Source of the DNA: Verrucomicrobiota bacterium
GTDB taxonomy: Bacteria; Verrucomicrobiota; Kiritimatiellia; RFP12; UBA1067
Direction: 5' to 3'
DNA length: 36,974 bases
Assembly (NCBI GenBank): GCA_016288465.1
Contig: JAEEZC010000370.1
Location: forward strand, 1-36,974
Positions 28,004-36,724 of this stretch are shown in pieces; the first letter of the stretch is position 1; each line of letters starts with the position of its first letter. The notes below the pieces were generated by a model. That model made no database searches. It was not told where the DNA came from and was given only the letters and a program-made list of their open reading frames with translations. A program made the position numbers and the translations under genes.

Positions 28004-28834
28004 TCAGACCGCGGCGACGGTGAGCATCCCGAGCGCGTGCACGACGGCCTGCTCCCGCACTCGCGCGCGGTCGCCCTGGAAGAGCGCCTTCTCGGTTCTG
28101 GTGCCGTCGGCCGACGCGAGCGCGAACCATACGAGGCCTACGGGCTTCTCCGCGCTTCCGCCGCCGGGCCCGGCTATGCCGGTGATGGACACGGCAAGGT
28201 CCGTCCTAAGCAGCTTCCGCGCGCCTTCGGCCATTGCCGTCGCGACCTGCGGCGAGACTGCGCCGAAGTCTTCCAGGGACTTCTCGGGCACGCCGAGCAC
28301 GTCGCGTTTGACCTCGTTCGAATAGCTTGTCACTCCGCCTGCGAACACTTCGCTAGAGCCTGGTACGGCGGTTATCGCGGCGCCGACGCCGCCGCCCGTA
28401 CAGCTCTCCGCCGTAGCGCAGGTCATGCCCTGCGCGCGGAGCAGCGCGACGAGCCTTCCTGCGACCGTGTCCGCCTCGCGCCGTTCGCGGCGCTCGCAGG
28501 GAGACCAGACCGCCGTAGCCGACTCCATGTGCGGCACGGAACCCGCCTTTGTGACGGAGACCTTTGCGGCCGTCACTCTTCCGTCGGCGGTGCATGCGTC
28601 GCAGGCCACCTTTGCGGCGTGCTCGATCATCCTGCACTTCGCCGCCGCGAGCGCGGTGCGAATTGCGTCGGCGGTCGCCGCATAGTCGACCGTGTCGGCA
28701 AGCTCGTCCGTGTCGGCGGCCTTGTCGGGTATCTCAAGCTCCACGTCCAGGCGGAGCGTCTGCGTGCGGACGCGCTCGTCGGGGCGCTCCCCGATGATGC
28801 ATTCCGCCTCTATTCCGTTGAGTCTTAGCTTCAT
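28004..28834 (-). CDS. FolB (dihydroneopterin aldolase) / CinA C-terminal domain (PncC-like) fusion
   Basis: N-half [34 protein letters not shown] (FolB); C-half [44 protein letters not shown]...[21 protein letters not shown] (CinA-C). Confidence 0.92.
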   Translation of the reverse strand: MKLRLNGIEAECIIGERPDERVRTQTLRLDVELEIPDKAADTDELADTVDYAATADAIRTALAAAKCRMIEHAAKVACDACTADGRVTAAKVSVTKAGSVPHMESATAVWSPCERRERREADTVAGRLVALLRAQGMTCATAESCTGGGVGAAITAVPGSSEVFAGGVTSYSNEVKRDVLGVPEKSLEDFGAVSPQVATAMAEGARKLLRTDLAVSITGIAGPGGGSAEKPVGLVWFALASADGTRTEKALFQGDRARVREQAVVHALGMLTVAAV

Positions 28835-28841
28835 TGCGCCC

Positions 28842-29951
28842 CTATCCGACGATTCCCCATTCCCTGAGAGGTCCGACGGGAAGTCCCATTATGTTTTCGT
28901 ATTCGCCTTCGTAGGATTCCACGATCATGTCGCCGCGTTCGTCGATGTCGTAGGCGCCCGCCCTGTCGGTCGGCCTGACGAGTTCCACGTACGCCGCTAT
29001 GTCCGCGTCCGAAAGCCTGCGGAACTTCACGTCGGACCTCGCGACCTTCGTCTTGCCGTCGTATGCCACGCCCGTGAAGACCGTGTGGATGCGCCCGTTG
29101 AGTTCCCGCAGAAACGCCGCGGCCTCGTCCAGGTCCCTCGGCTTGCCGTATATCCTGCCGTCAAGCCAGACGATCGTGTCGGCCGAGAGGACCCGCCTTC
29201 TGCCGCGCGCCAGAAGCGCCGCGCCCTTGGCCAGCGCGTTTTCGCGCACCGTGCGCTCGGGGTCTTCCGGATACGCCGCTTCCGCCGCGTCGCTCTTCTC
29301 GACGGTGAAGTCCACGCCCAGTCCATCGAGAATCTTGGCCCTGCGCGGGCTTGCGCTTGCGAGCGTCATGAACTCCACCGGACCTTCCCGCAGGACGCAT
29401 ATCCTCCCTCCGCAGACCTTGGCGACGGTAGACGCGGCGCCGCCGGGCGAGACGCCACCGTCCGCGACGATGTCCGCGCTCAGCCCGACCGACGCCAGCG
29501 CGGACGCCGCGTCCGTCGCCGCCATCGAGCCGGAGAGGTTCGCGCTTGTCACCCGAAGCGCTCCGCCGCAGGCCCTGATAAGACTCCTTGTCCATTCATG
29601 GTCTGGCACGCGCAGACCCTCGAACCGAGTCGCCTCGCCGTCGGCCGCGCCGGACCTGACGGGCAGGACCAGCGTCAGCGCGCCCGGCCAGTGGCGAGCC
29701 GCAAGCCGCTCGGCCTGGGCGTCCAGCCCGCCGAGGAACTTCGCCGCGCCTTCGGCGTCGCCTGCGAGAAGGGCGATGGGCTTCGCCGCGTCGCGCCGCT
29801 TGATCGAGGCCAGCCTCGAAACCGCTTCGGGGAACGACGGGTGCGCCGCCAGTCCGTAAACGGTGTCGGTCGGTATCACGGCGACGCCCCCGCCCAGCAG
29901 AACCCTTGCGGCCGCCTCTAGCCCGGCAGCATCTGTCTTTACGATTTCCAC
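28842..29951 (-). CDS. TsaC/Sua5/YrdC (threonylcarbamoyl-AMP synthase) / Maf nucleotide pyrophosphatase fusion
   Basis: N-half [18 protein letters not shown]...[14 protein letters not shown]...[11 protein letters not shown]-half [21 protein letters not shown]...[24 protein letters not shown]...[28 protein letters not shown] (Maf). Confidence 0.94.
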   Translation of the reverse strand: MEIVKTDAAGLEAAARVLLGGGVAVIPTDTVYGLAAHPSFPEAVSRLASIKRRDAAKPIALLAGDAEGAAKFLGGLDAQAERLAARHWPGALTLVLPVRSGAADGEATRFEGLRVPDHEWTRSLIRACGGALRVTSANLSGSMAATDAASALASVGLSADIVADGGVSPGGAASTVAKVCGGRICVLREGPVEFMTLASASPRRAKILDGLGVDFTVEKSDAAEAAYPEDPERTVRENALAKGAALLARGRRRVLSADTIVWLDGRIYGKPRDLDEAAAFLRELNGRIHTVFTGVAYDGKTKVARSDVKFRRLSDADIAAYVELVRPTDRAGAYDIDERGDMIVESYEGEYENIMGLPVGPLREWGIVG

Positions 29952-29959
29952 AGGCGCAT

Positions 29960-29965
29960 ATTATA
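29960..29965 (-). promoter_or_regulatory. -10 TATAAT 8 nt upstream of the tsaC-maf GTG
   Basis: Minus strand GGTATAATATGCGcctGTG. Confidence 0.6.
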
Positions 29966-30054
29966 CCATATTGAAGGCGCGTTCTCTTTCCGGCCGGAGG
30001 CGGCGCTCGCGACAAAACACCCGCAGTAGAGACCAAAGGGCCTCTTATTTGGTA

Positions 30055-30060
30055 TAATAT
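30055..30060 (+). promoter_or_regulatory. -10 TATAAT 6 nt upstream of the smc ATG
   Basis: GGTATAATATGCGgaaATG, the same 13-nt block as the divergent promoter. Confidence 0.6.
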
Positions 30061-30066
30061 GCGGAA

Positions 30067-32571
30067 ATGTACCTAAAGCATCTTGAGATTCTCGGCTTCA
30101 AGTCGTTCGCCGACAGGACGCGGCTGGATTTCGATCCAGGCCTAATCGCGATCGTCGGACCGAATGGCTGCGGCAAGTCCAACGTGTCGGACGCGATACG
30201 CTGGGTGCTGGGCGAGCAGAAGCCGACTGCGCTGCGATGCTCCAAGCTGTCCGACGTGGTCTTCAACGGCACCGACACGCGCAAGCCGCTTGGCGCGGCC
30301 GAAGTCTCCATCACGTTCGCCGACTGCGAGAAGGAGCTTGGCACAGACTATCACGAAGTCACGATAACGCGCCGAGTCTACCGCGACGGCACAGGCGAGT
30401 ATTTCATCAACAAGCAGCAGAGCCGCCTGAAGGACGTGCAGCACCTTTTCATGGGCACCGGCATAGGCACCTCGTCCTATTCCGTCATGGCCCAGGGTCA
30501 GATCGACGCGATTCTGTCGTCCAAGCCCGAGGACCGCCGCGCCGTCTTCGAAGAGGCCGCGGGCATAACCAAGTTCAAGTCCGACAGGAAGGACGCCCTG
30601 CGCAAGATAGAGCAGACCGAGCAGAACCTCCTGCGCGAGGCGGACGTCCTGCGCGAGATGAAGCGCCAGATCGCGACCCTTCAGCGTCAGGTCGGCAAGG
30701 CGAAGCGTCACAAGGAGCTTCGCGACCAGCTGCGCGGCCTCGACATCTACGTCTCGAAGCAGAAGATACACTCCTACGACCAGGACCTCGAGCAGAACGC
30801 CATCAACAGGCAGGAGATCGACAAGGCCATCGCCGAGGCGCAGGAGACCGTTTCCGCCGCCGAGCAGGCCGCTCAGGACCTACACGCCCGCGTGCACGAG
30901 GTCGAGGAGCGCCTCCAGACTCTGGCCGGCGAGCAGGCGGCGGCAGAGGGCGAGTACCGCCGCGCGCGCGAGGTCATAGGCGTCAACGCCACTCGCGTCG
31001 AGGAGTACAAGGGCTACATCGTGCGCGACAGGGCGGAGATCGAGGCTTCGCGGCGCCTAATGGAAGAGGTCGTCATGCAGGCCGAGTCGCTCAGCCAGAA
31101 GACGACTCTTCTCACCGACTCGCTGGCGGCGTCGAAGGAGGCCCTTGCCGCCGCCGAGACCGAGTTCGAAGACCTGCAGTCCGCCATTGACGCCAAGCGG
31201 GACGACGTCGCCGCGAAGCGCCGCGAGGTCGCGGACACTACGCGCACCGGCTCTCTCGTCAACGACAGCGAGGTTAGCCGCAACGGCGCAGTCGAGGTCT
31301 GGCGCGCCGGCACGTCGGTAACGACGATGATGAAGCGCGAAGACCTTATGGCGGTCGTCGCAAAGGCCGAGGACGAGCTCCGCGAGATGGAGCTCAGGCA
31401 CATCCCCGCGTCGCAGAAGCTCACCGAGTGCCGCATCGCCGCCAGCCAGATGGAGCAGGAGCTATCGTTCGTCGGCCAGCAGAAGGAGGCCGCGCAGCTT
31501 CGCCGGGACGAGATTGCGCGGGCGATCGAAGGCCGCGAGTCGACCATCGCCGGCTACGAGGACTCCATCGCGAGGCTGACCGAGGAGTCGGGCGGCCTTC
31601 TTGACGAGCTGGACGAGCTCAAGGAGCGAGCCTCCGGCTACGTCGACCTCATCAACGACGAGCGCGGCAAGCGCTCCGAGATGCTCGGCCGGATTTCCGA
31701 GGCAGACAGGCAGGTCGCCCAGCGCCGCGCCGCGCTTGACCAGGCGAAGGACTTCCGCGGCAAGCTCGAGGTGCAGGCGACTGAGGCCGGAATGCGCCGC
31801 CAGAACGTCTACGAGCACCTTCAGGACGAGTACGGGCTTTTCGCCGACGCGGTGATGCGGGAGCCCGATCCGCAGTGGAAGGACGGCGCGCCGCCTCCGC
31901 TCGACGAACTGGAGGGCTCCGTCCGCAGGCTTCAGGCCGAAATAGCCGCTCTTGGCGCGGTGAACATGGTCGCCATCGACGAGTGCCGCGAGCTTGAGGA
32001 GCGCTACGCCAAGGAGAAGGCGCAGGAGGAGGACCTCATCGCCGCGAAGGCCCAGCTGATGGAGCTCATCGGCAACCTCAACGACACCTCCGGCAACATG
32101 TTCCGAACGACGTTCGAGACCGCCAACAAGAACTTCCAGACAATGTTCACGAAGCTCTTCGGCGGCGGCGAGGCGAGGCTGGTCCTGCTTGAGAACGAGG
32201 AGGATCCACTAGAGTGCGGCATCGACATCATCGCCCGTCCGCCCGGAAAGCGCCCTCAGTCCGTGACGCTGCTTTCCGGCGGCGAGCGCACGATGACGGC
32301 CGTGGCGCTGCTCTTCTCGATCTTCATGATCAAGCCGGCGCCGTTCTGCATGCTTGACGAGCTGGACGCGGCGCTTGACGACGCGAACATCGGCAGATTC
32401 GTCTCGCAGCTGCAGGAGTTCCTGGCCCAGTCGCAGTTCCTCATCATCACGCACAACCAGCACACGATCGCCGGTTCGGACCTCGTCTACGGCGTTTCCC
32501 AGCAGGAAAAGGGCGTCTCCCGCGTGATATCGATGAAGCTCTCCGACCTCGGAGCCAAGGTGTCGAAGTAG
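30067..32571 (+). CDS. smc: Chromosome segregation protein SMC, short and apparently hinge-less
   Basis: MYLKHLEILGFKSFADRT, GPNGCGKSNVSDAIRWVLGEQ (Walker A), VMAQGQIDAILSSKPEDRR, TLLSGGERTMTAVALLFSIF (signature), FCMLDELDAALDDANI (Walker B). Both ATPase halves present. Confidence 0.95.
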   Translation: MYLKHLEILGFKSFADRTRLDFDPGLIAIVGPNGCGKSNVSDAIRWVLGEQKPTALRCSKLSDVVFNGTDTRKPLGAAEVSITFADCEKELGTDYHEVTITRRVYRDGTGEYFINKQQSRLKDVQHLFMGTGIGTSSYSVMAQGQIDAILSSKPEDRRAVFEEAAGITKFKSDRKDALRKIEQTEQNLLREADVLREMKRQIATLQRQVGKAKRHKELRDQLRGLDIYVSKQKIHSYDQDLEQNAINRQEIDKAIAEAQETVSAAEQAAQDLHARVHEVEERLQTLAGEQAAAEGEYRRAREVIGVNATRVEEYKGYIVRDRAEIEASRRLMEEVVMQAESLSQKTTLLTDSLAASKEALAAAETEFEDLQSAIDAKRDDVAAKRREVADTTRTGSLVNDSEVSRNGAVEVWRAGTSVTTMMKREDLMAVVAKAEDELREMELRHIPASQKLTECRIAASQMEQELSFVGQQKEAAQLRRDEIARAIEGRESTIAGYEDSIARLTEESGGLLDELDELKERASGYVDLINDERGKRSEMLGRISEADRQVAQRRAALDQAKDFRGKLEVQATEAGMRRQNVYEHLQDEYGLFADAVMREPDPQWKDGAPPPLDELEGSVRRLQAEIAALGAVNMVAIDECRELEERYAKEKAQEEDLIAAKAQLMELIGNLNDTSGNMFRTTFETANKNFQTMFTKLFGGGEARLVLLENEEDPLECGIDIIARPPGKRPQSVTLLSGGERTMTAVALLFSIFMIKPAPFCMLDELDAALDDANIGRFVSQLQEFLAQSQFLIITHNQHTIAGSDLVYGVSQQEKGVSRVISMKLSDLGAKVSK

Positions 32572-32582
32572 CGGCGCGGCGG

Positions 32583-33362
32583 TCAGAACGACATTCTGAC
32601 GCCTATGCCGCCGTGAGTCCAGTCGTTGTGCGCGCACCGGTAGGAGCTCGCGCCGTTGGCGCTTCTGGCGCTTGCGCCGGATATTTCGTACTGTTCGACG
32701 TACGCGAAGACTGACACCTCCTCGCTGAAGCGCCATGCAGCCTCCAGACGGAAGGAGACGGACGACACGCCGCTTTCCCACCGTCCTCCGTCCGGCTTGC
32801 GCCCCAGCACTCTCTTCTGGGCCCTGTAGCTTCCGCCCTCTGCGAAGACCGAGGGAGTTATCGAGAGCCCGCTCCACACGTTGAACTTCCTTCTCGTGCC
32901 GGCCTTGAAGTACAGGTAGTCGTTGCCACGGAACGTCCGGCGCATCCGGTAGAAGGGCACAATGTACGGGTTTTCAAGCGACTGGTCGATCTGCCAGAAC
33001 TGGTATGAGCGGTTTGACTCCCGGTCGTCGAATCCGCGGTACAGGGTCCAGGACCTCGTAAGGTCGCTCTTCAGCTTCCAGCGGTCGGCGATTGCAAGGT
33101 CGTACTGCCACGTCACGCCGAGTTCCGTGTGATAGAGGGCGTGCCTGTGGGCGTCGGCGCGCCTATCGGTGATTGAGCTTACGTCCCAGTTGCGCAGACC
33201 GAAGCGCCCGAACGAGCCGGTGTCGTATCCGGCGCGTATGTTCGTTATCTGCATCGGCCGGTCTTCCATCAGCTTGCCGAGCGAAACGTACGACGAGCGC
33301 ACTTCTGGCGTGACCTCCAGAAACAATGGCGCAAGGACGCTCGCTGCCAGAATGCCTGTCAT
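32583..33362 (-). CDS. Putative outer-membrane beta-barrel protein
   Basis: Alternating amphipathic strands with aromatic girdle residues; terminal strand GGIGVRMSF with C-terminal Phe. Confidence 0.6.
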   Translation of the reverse strand: MTGILAASVLAPLFLEVTPEVRSSYVSLGKLMEDRPMQITNIRAGYDTGSFGRFGLRNWDVSSITDRRADAHRHALYHTELGVTWQYDLAIADRWKLKSDLTRSWTLYRGFDDRESNRSYQFWQIDQSLENPYIVPFYRMRRTFRGNDYLYFKAGTRRKFNVWSGLSITPSVFAEGGSYRAQKRVLGRKPDGGRWESGVSSVSFRLEAAWRFSEEVSVFAYVEQYEISGASARSANGASSYRCAHNDWTHGGIGVRMSF

Positions 33363-33713
33363 TTTGCCGTTTCAGCTCTGTTGTAGCACATGCTCACAGT
33401 GAGCGTATTATCTCATAATCGGTTTGTCGCGGTCTTGTATGTTCTAGGCGAAAAAGTGTATCAAACGCGCATGTGGCTCGCCGTCCGCAGAAATGGAGCA
33501 ATGGGATGATGCCGGCTGCACTTGTCCTGCATGCGCCTTCGGATCGTTCTGGGCTTCCAACGGACATGCCATGTATGATATACTTACACAACAATCTAAG
33601 GTAAGGCAGGAGAACCGCTTCGAATCGGGCGTGCGGCGTTTCGCGACGGCGGAAGGCCGTCCGCTGACGGGGCGCATAATGGCAAAGCCGGGAAAGAGGA
33701 TAAAGACAAGAAG

Positions 33714-36146
33714 ATGAATACAGCAAAGATGACGTGCCTCTGGGCCGCCCTGTTCGCGATTTCCGCGACGGCGGCAACCTCGTTCGTGTCGCCGCAGGAC
33801 AAGCCCCCTGTAGTTGGCGCGGCGGCCTCGTTCGAGAAGCGCTTTGTGAACGGCGGCACAATCCGCCGCGCGACGTGGAACGTGACGGCGCAGGGCGTGT
33901 TCGAGGCCTTTGCGAACGGGAGGCGCGTCGGCGACGACTTCCTTAAGCCCGGCGCCACGGAAAGCGGCAAGTGCCGGCATGTGTACTCCTACGACGTCAC
34001 GGGTGTGCTCGACAGGCGGTCTGGTGCGACGAACGTCCTTTCAGCGACGGTGACGCCTGGCTGGTGGTGCGACCAGATGATGCGTCCGGCGCCCGGCGTG
34101 AAGACGTCGTGGCAGCTCGGCAAGGAGATCGCGTTCCGCGGCGAGCTGTGCATTGAGCTTGCGAACGGCGGGAGGCAGACGGTCGGCACTGACGAGAGCT
34201 GGCTTGCCGCGTACACGGGTCCGGTGGTCACGGCGGGCATATACGAGGGCGAGGTCTACGACGCGCGGCGGAAGGCCGAGGGGCTCAAGCCCGTGCGCGT
34301 CAACACGGAGTTCGCCGGAGAGCTGAGGCCGGCCGCGGCGAAGACGACTCTCCGCCGCGACCTCGCGATGCGTCCGCGGGAGGCGTACGTCGTGAGCGGC
34401 GCCGAGGGAGCGACGGAGTCCGCGTTCGGAGTCGCGAAGGTCGTAAGGCGCTATGCGGGCGGCGACGTCTTCAGGCTTGGGCCGGGCGAGATGCTGGTGG
34501 TCGACTTCGGGCAGAACTGCTCGGCGGTCCCGTATTTCGACGTCGAGGGCGAGGCCGGCGCGGAGCTCGTGATGCGCACGGCTGAGATGCTCAACGAGTC
34601 GAACGGGGAGAAGTCTCGCGGCAACGACGGCCCAGCCGGAACGCCCTACCTCGCCTCGCTTCGCGATGCGTACGCGGGAGTCCGCTACACGCTCAGGGAC
34701 GGACTGCAGTCCTACATGCCGCGCTACACGTATTTCGGCTACCGCTACCTGGGCGTGACGGCCACGAAGCCGGTCGCGATACGCCGCCTGGTCTCGACGC
34801 CCGTCTCGTCCGTCACGAAGGAGATGGAGGCCGGCAGAGTCGTGACGGGGAACGCGCGTGTGAACAGGCTTCTCGAGAACATACGCTGGGGGCTCCTCTC
34901 CAACTACATCTCCTCGCCGACGGACTGCCCGCAGCGCGACGAGCGCCTCGGCTGGACTGCCGACGCGCAAGTGTTCATGAACAGCGCGGCGTATCTTGCC
35001 GACACGCGCGAGTTTCTGGGGAAGTATCTGGCCGACCTGCGCGACGCGCAGCGCACGAACGGATGCTACGCGTGCTTCGTGCCGAACGTGCGCCACACCA
35101 TACATCGTCCCTGGGGAAGCGCCGGATGGACCGACGCGGGCGTGATCATTCCGTACCGTCTCTGGAAGTGGTACGGCGAGCGGCGCTTCGTGGACGAGTC
35201 GTGGGATTCGATGACGCGGTACATGAAGTTCCTCGAGTCGGACGCCGTGCCTTACCGCATCAACCACGGCGACTGGCTTGCGTTCGAGCACCACGTCAAG
35301 CTGGAGAAGGACCTTTCGGGCGACGCGATGGACCCGCGGCAGATCAAGCCGCTGAACGCGTACTTCCGCGTGTGGATGGCGATGCTGATGAAGGAGATGG
35401 CCGCGGCGACGGGGCGCGCCGACGACGAGCGCCACTATGCCGACGAGGAGGCCAGGCTGCGCCGCGCGTTCGCCGACGCGTATGTCGGGCCCGACGGCAC
35501 GATAAAGGACGAATACAAGGGCCAGTGCAACGACCTCTACATGATCAGGCTCGGCCTTTGCGGGAACGCCGCCGCGCTTGAGGCGACGAAGCGCGACCTC
35601 GTCGACAACATCAAGGCGCACGGCAACAGGCTGCAGACGGGCTTTCTCGGCACGGCCATCCTCATGCCGACGCTCACGTTCGAGGCGGGTGCTCCGGAGC
35701 TTGCCTATTCGCTTCTTCTTCAGGACGCGTTCCCGAGCTGGCTCTATTCGGTCGACCAGGGCGCGACGACGGTGTGGGAGCGCTGGAACGGCTACACTAA
35801 GGACGCGGGCTTCGGGCCCGTCGGCATGAACAGCTTCAACCACTACGCCTACGGCTGCGTGCTCGAGTGGGTGTTCTCCGCCGCCGCAGGCATAAGGCAG
35901 GGCGACGGCGCGGTCGGCTGGAGCCGCTTCACGCTTGCTCCGCTTCCCGACAGGCGCCTCGGCAGGCTGGAGGCGGAGTACCGTTCGCCCGCAGGCCTCA
36001 TAAAGAGCGCGTGGCGCTACGAGGGCGACAAGTGGATTTGGGACTTCACGGTGCCCGAGGGCGCCGAAGCCGATGTCACGCTTCCCGGCGCGGCAGAGGC
36101 AACGAAGTATTCCGCTGGCTCATACCACATTGAACGCCAGGATTAA
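33714..36146 (+). CDS. Alpha-L-rhamnosidase, GH78, secreted
   Basis: Signal peptide; TYFGYRYLGVTA; SPTDCPQRDERLGWTADAQVFMNSAAY; ATTVWERWNGYT; SFNHYAYGCVLEWVF. Confidence 0.95.
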   Translation: MNTAKMTCLWAALFAISATAATSFVSPQDKPPVVGAAASFEKRFVNGGTIRRATWNVTAQGVFEAFANGRRVGDDFLKPGATESGKCRHVYSYDVTGVLDRRSGATNVLSATVTPGWWCDQMMRPAPGVKTSWQLGKEIAFRGELCIELANGGRQTVGTDESWLAAYTGPVVTAGIYEGEVYDARRKAEGLKPVRVNTEFAGELRPAAAKTTLRRDLAMRPREAYVVSGAEGATESAFGVAKVVRRYAGGDVFRLGPGEMLVVDFGQNCSAVPYFDVEGEAGAELVMRTAEMLNESNGEKSRGNDGPAGTPYLASLRDAYAGVRYTLRDGLQSYMPRYTYFGYRYLGVTATKPVAIRRLVSTPVSSVTKEMEAGRVVTGNARVNRLLENIRWGLLSNYISSPTDCPQRDERLGWTADAQVFMNSAAYLADTREFLGKYLADLRDAQRTNGCYACFVPNVRHTIHRPWGSAGWTDAGVIIPYRLWKWYGERRFVDESWDSMTRYMKFLESDAVPYRINHGDWLAFEHHVKLEKDLSGDAMDPRQIKPLNAYFRVWMAMLMKEMAAATGRADDERHYADEEARLRRAFADAYVGPDGTIKDEYKGQCNDLYMIRLGLCGNAAALEATKRDLVDNIKAHGNRLQTGFLGTAILMPTLTFEAGAPELAYSLLLQDAFPSWLYSVDQGATTVWERWNGYTKDAGFGPVGMNSFNHYAYGCVLEWVFSAAAGIRQGDGAVGWSRFTLAPLPDRRLGRLEAEYRSPAGLIKSAWRYEGDKWIWDFTVPEGAEADVTLPGAAEATKYSAGSYHIERQD

Positions 36147-36273
36147 TAGCCGGTCAAGCCGGGCGGGGTGGCGTGCGCGCCTTCCTCGCTCGGGTTCCGT
36201 CCAGTGCGAACGCGTCGCCGCGGCAAATACACCGCCGCGGCATTACCACCGGATTTCGTGGATAGCGAGCGGA

Positions 36274-36388
36274 GGTCACGCTACCAACCAGTGAACGGTA
36301 GCGCTACCCATCGGCAAAAGGTAGCGCTACCTTTCCCCAAAAGGTCACGCTACCGACCGCCCAAAGGTAGCACTACCTTCTTGATGCG
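36274..36388. repeat. Five-unit 23-bp-period array: 12-bp palindromic GGTAGCGCTACC core plus 11-nt variable spacer
   Basis: Cores GGTCACGCTACC, GGTAGCGCTACC, GGTAGCGCTACC, GGTCACGCTACC, GGTAGCACTACC at 36274/36297/36320/36343/36366. Spacers aaccagtgaac, catcggcaaaa, tttccccaaaa, gaccgcccaaa, ttcttgatgcg. Confidence 0.92.
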
Positions 36389-36477
36389 ACAGGAAGCTCT
36401 GCCTAAAGGGACACGCTGCAAAGGCTCAAGGAACAGCCATCCGCCTTCGCTTTGCCGCGCCATCCGTATCGCATAAG

Positions 36478-36622
36478 TGCCTGAATCTCGCGAAAAGACA
36501 GTCATAACGCGTCAAAAGGCCATAACGGGGACAGTCCCCCCTGGTCTTACTGCCTGAATCTCGCGAAAAGACAGCCATAACGCATCAAAAGGCCATGACG
36601 GGGACAGTCCCCCTTGGTCTTA
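36478..36622 (+). repeat. Two tandem 72-nt copies of a dispersed repeat containing GGGGACAGTCCCC (period 73)
   Basis: tgcctgaatctcgcgaaaagacag(t/c)cataacgc(g/a)tcaaaaggccat(a/g)acggggacagtccccc(c/t)tggtctta, with 4 differences between copies. Confidence 0.95.
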
Positions 36623-36724
36623 TAACTCTGAGTGTGGAGACATCTACCACGGAATACAGAGAAACGCCTTTGGCGGCACGGAAAGCGCATGGACGAATTG
36701 TAAGCTCAAAATGGACGGCCCACA

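Noticed and set aside
34041-35843. 600-aa minus-strand ORF
   Set aside because: Antisense shadow of GH78 with no protein-like motifs.
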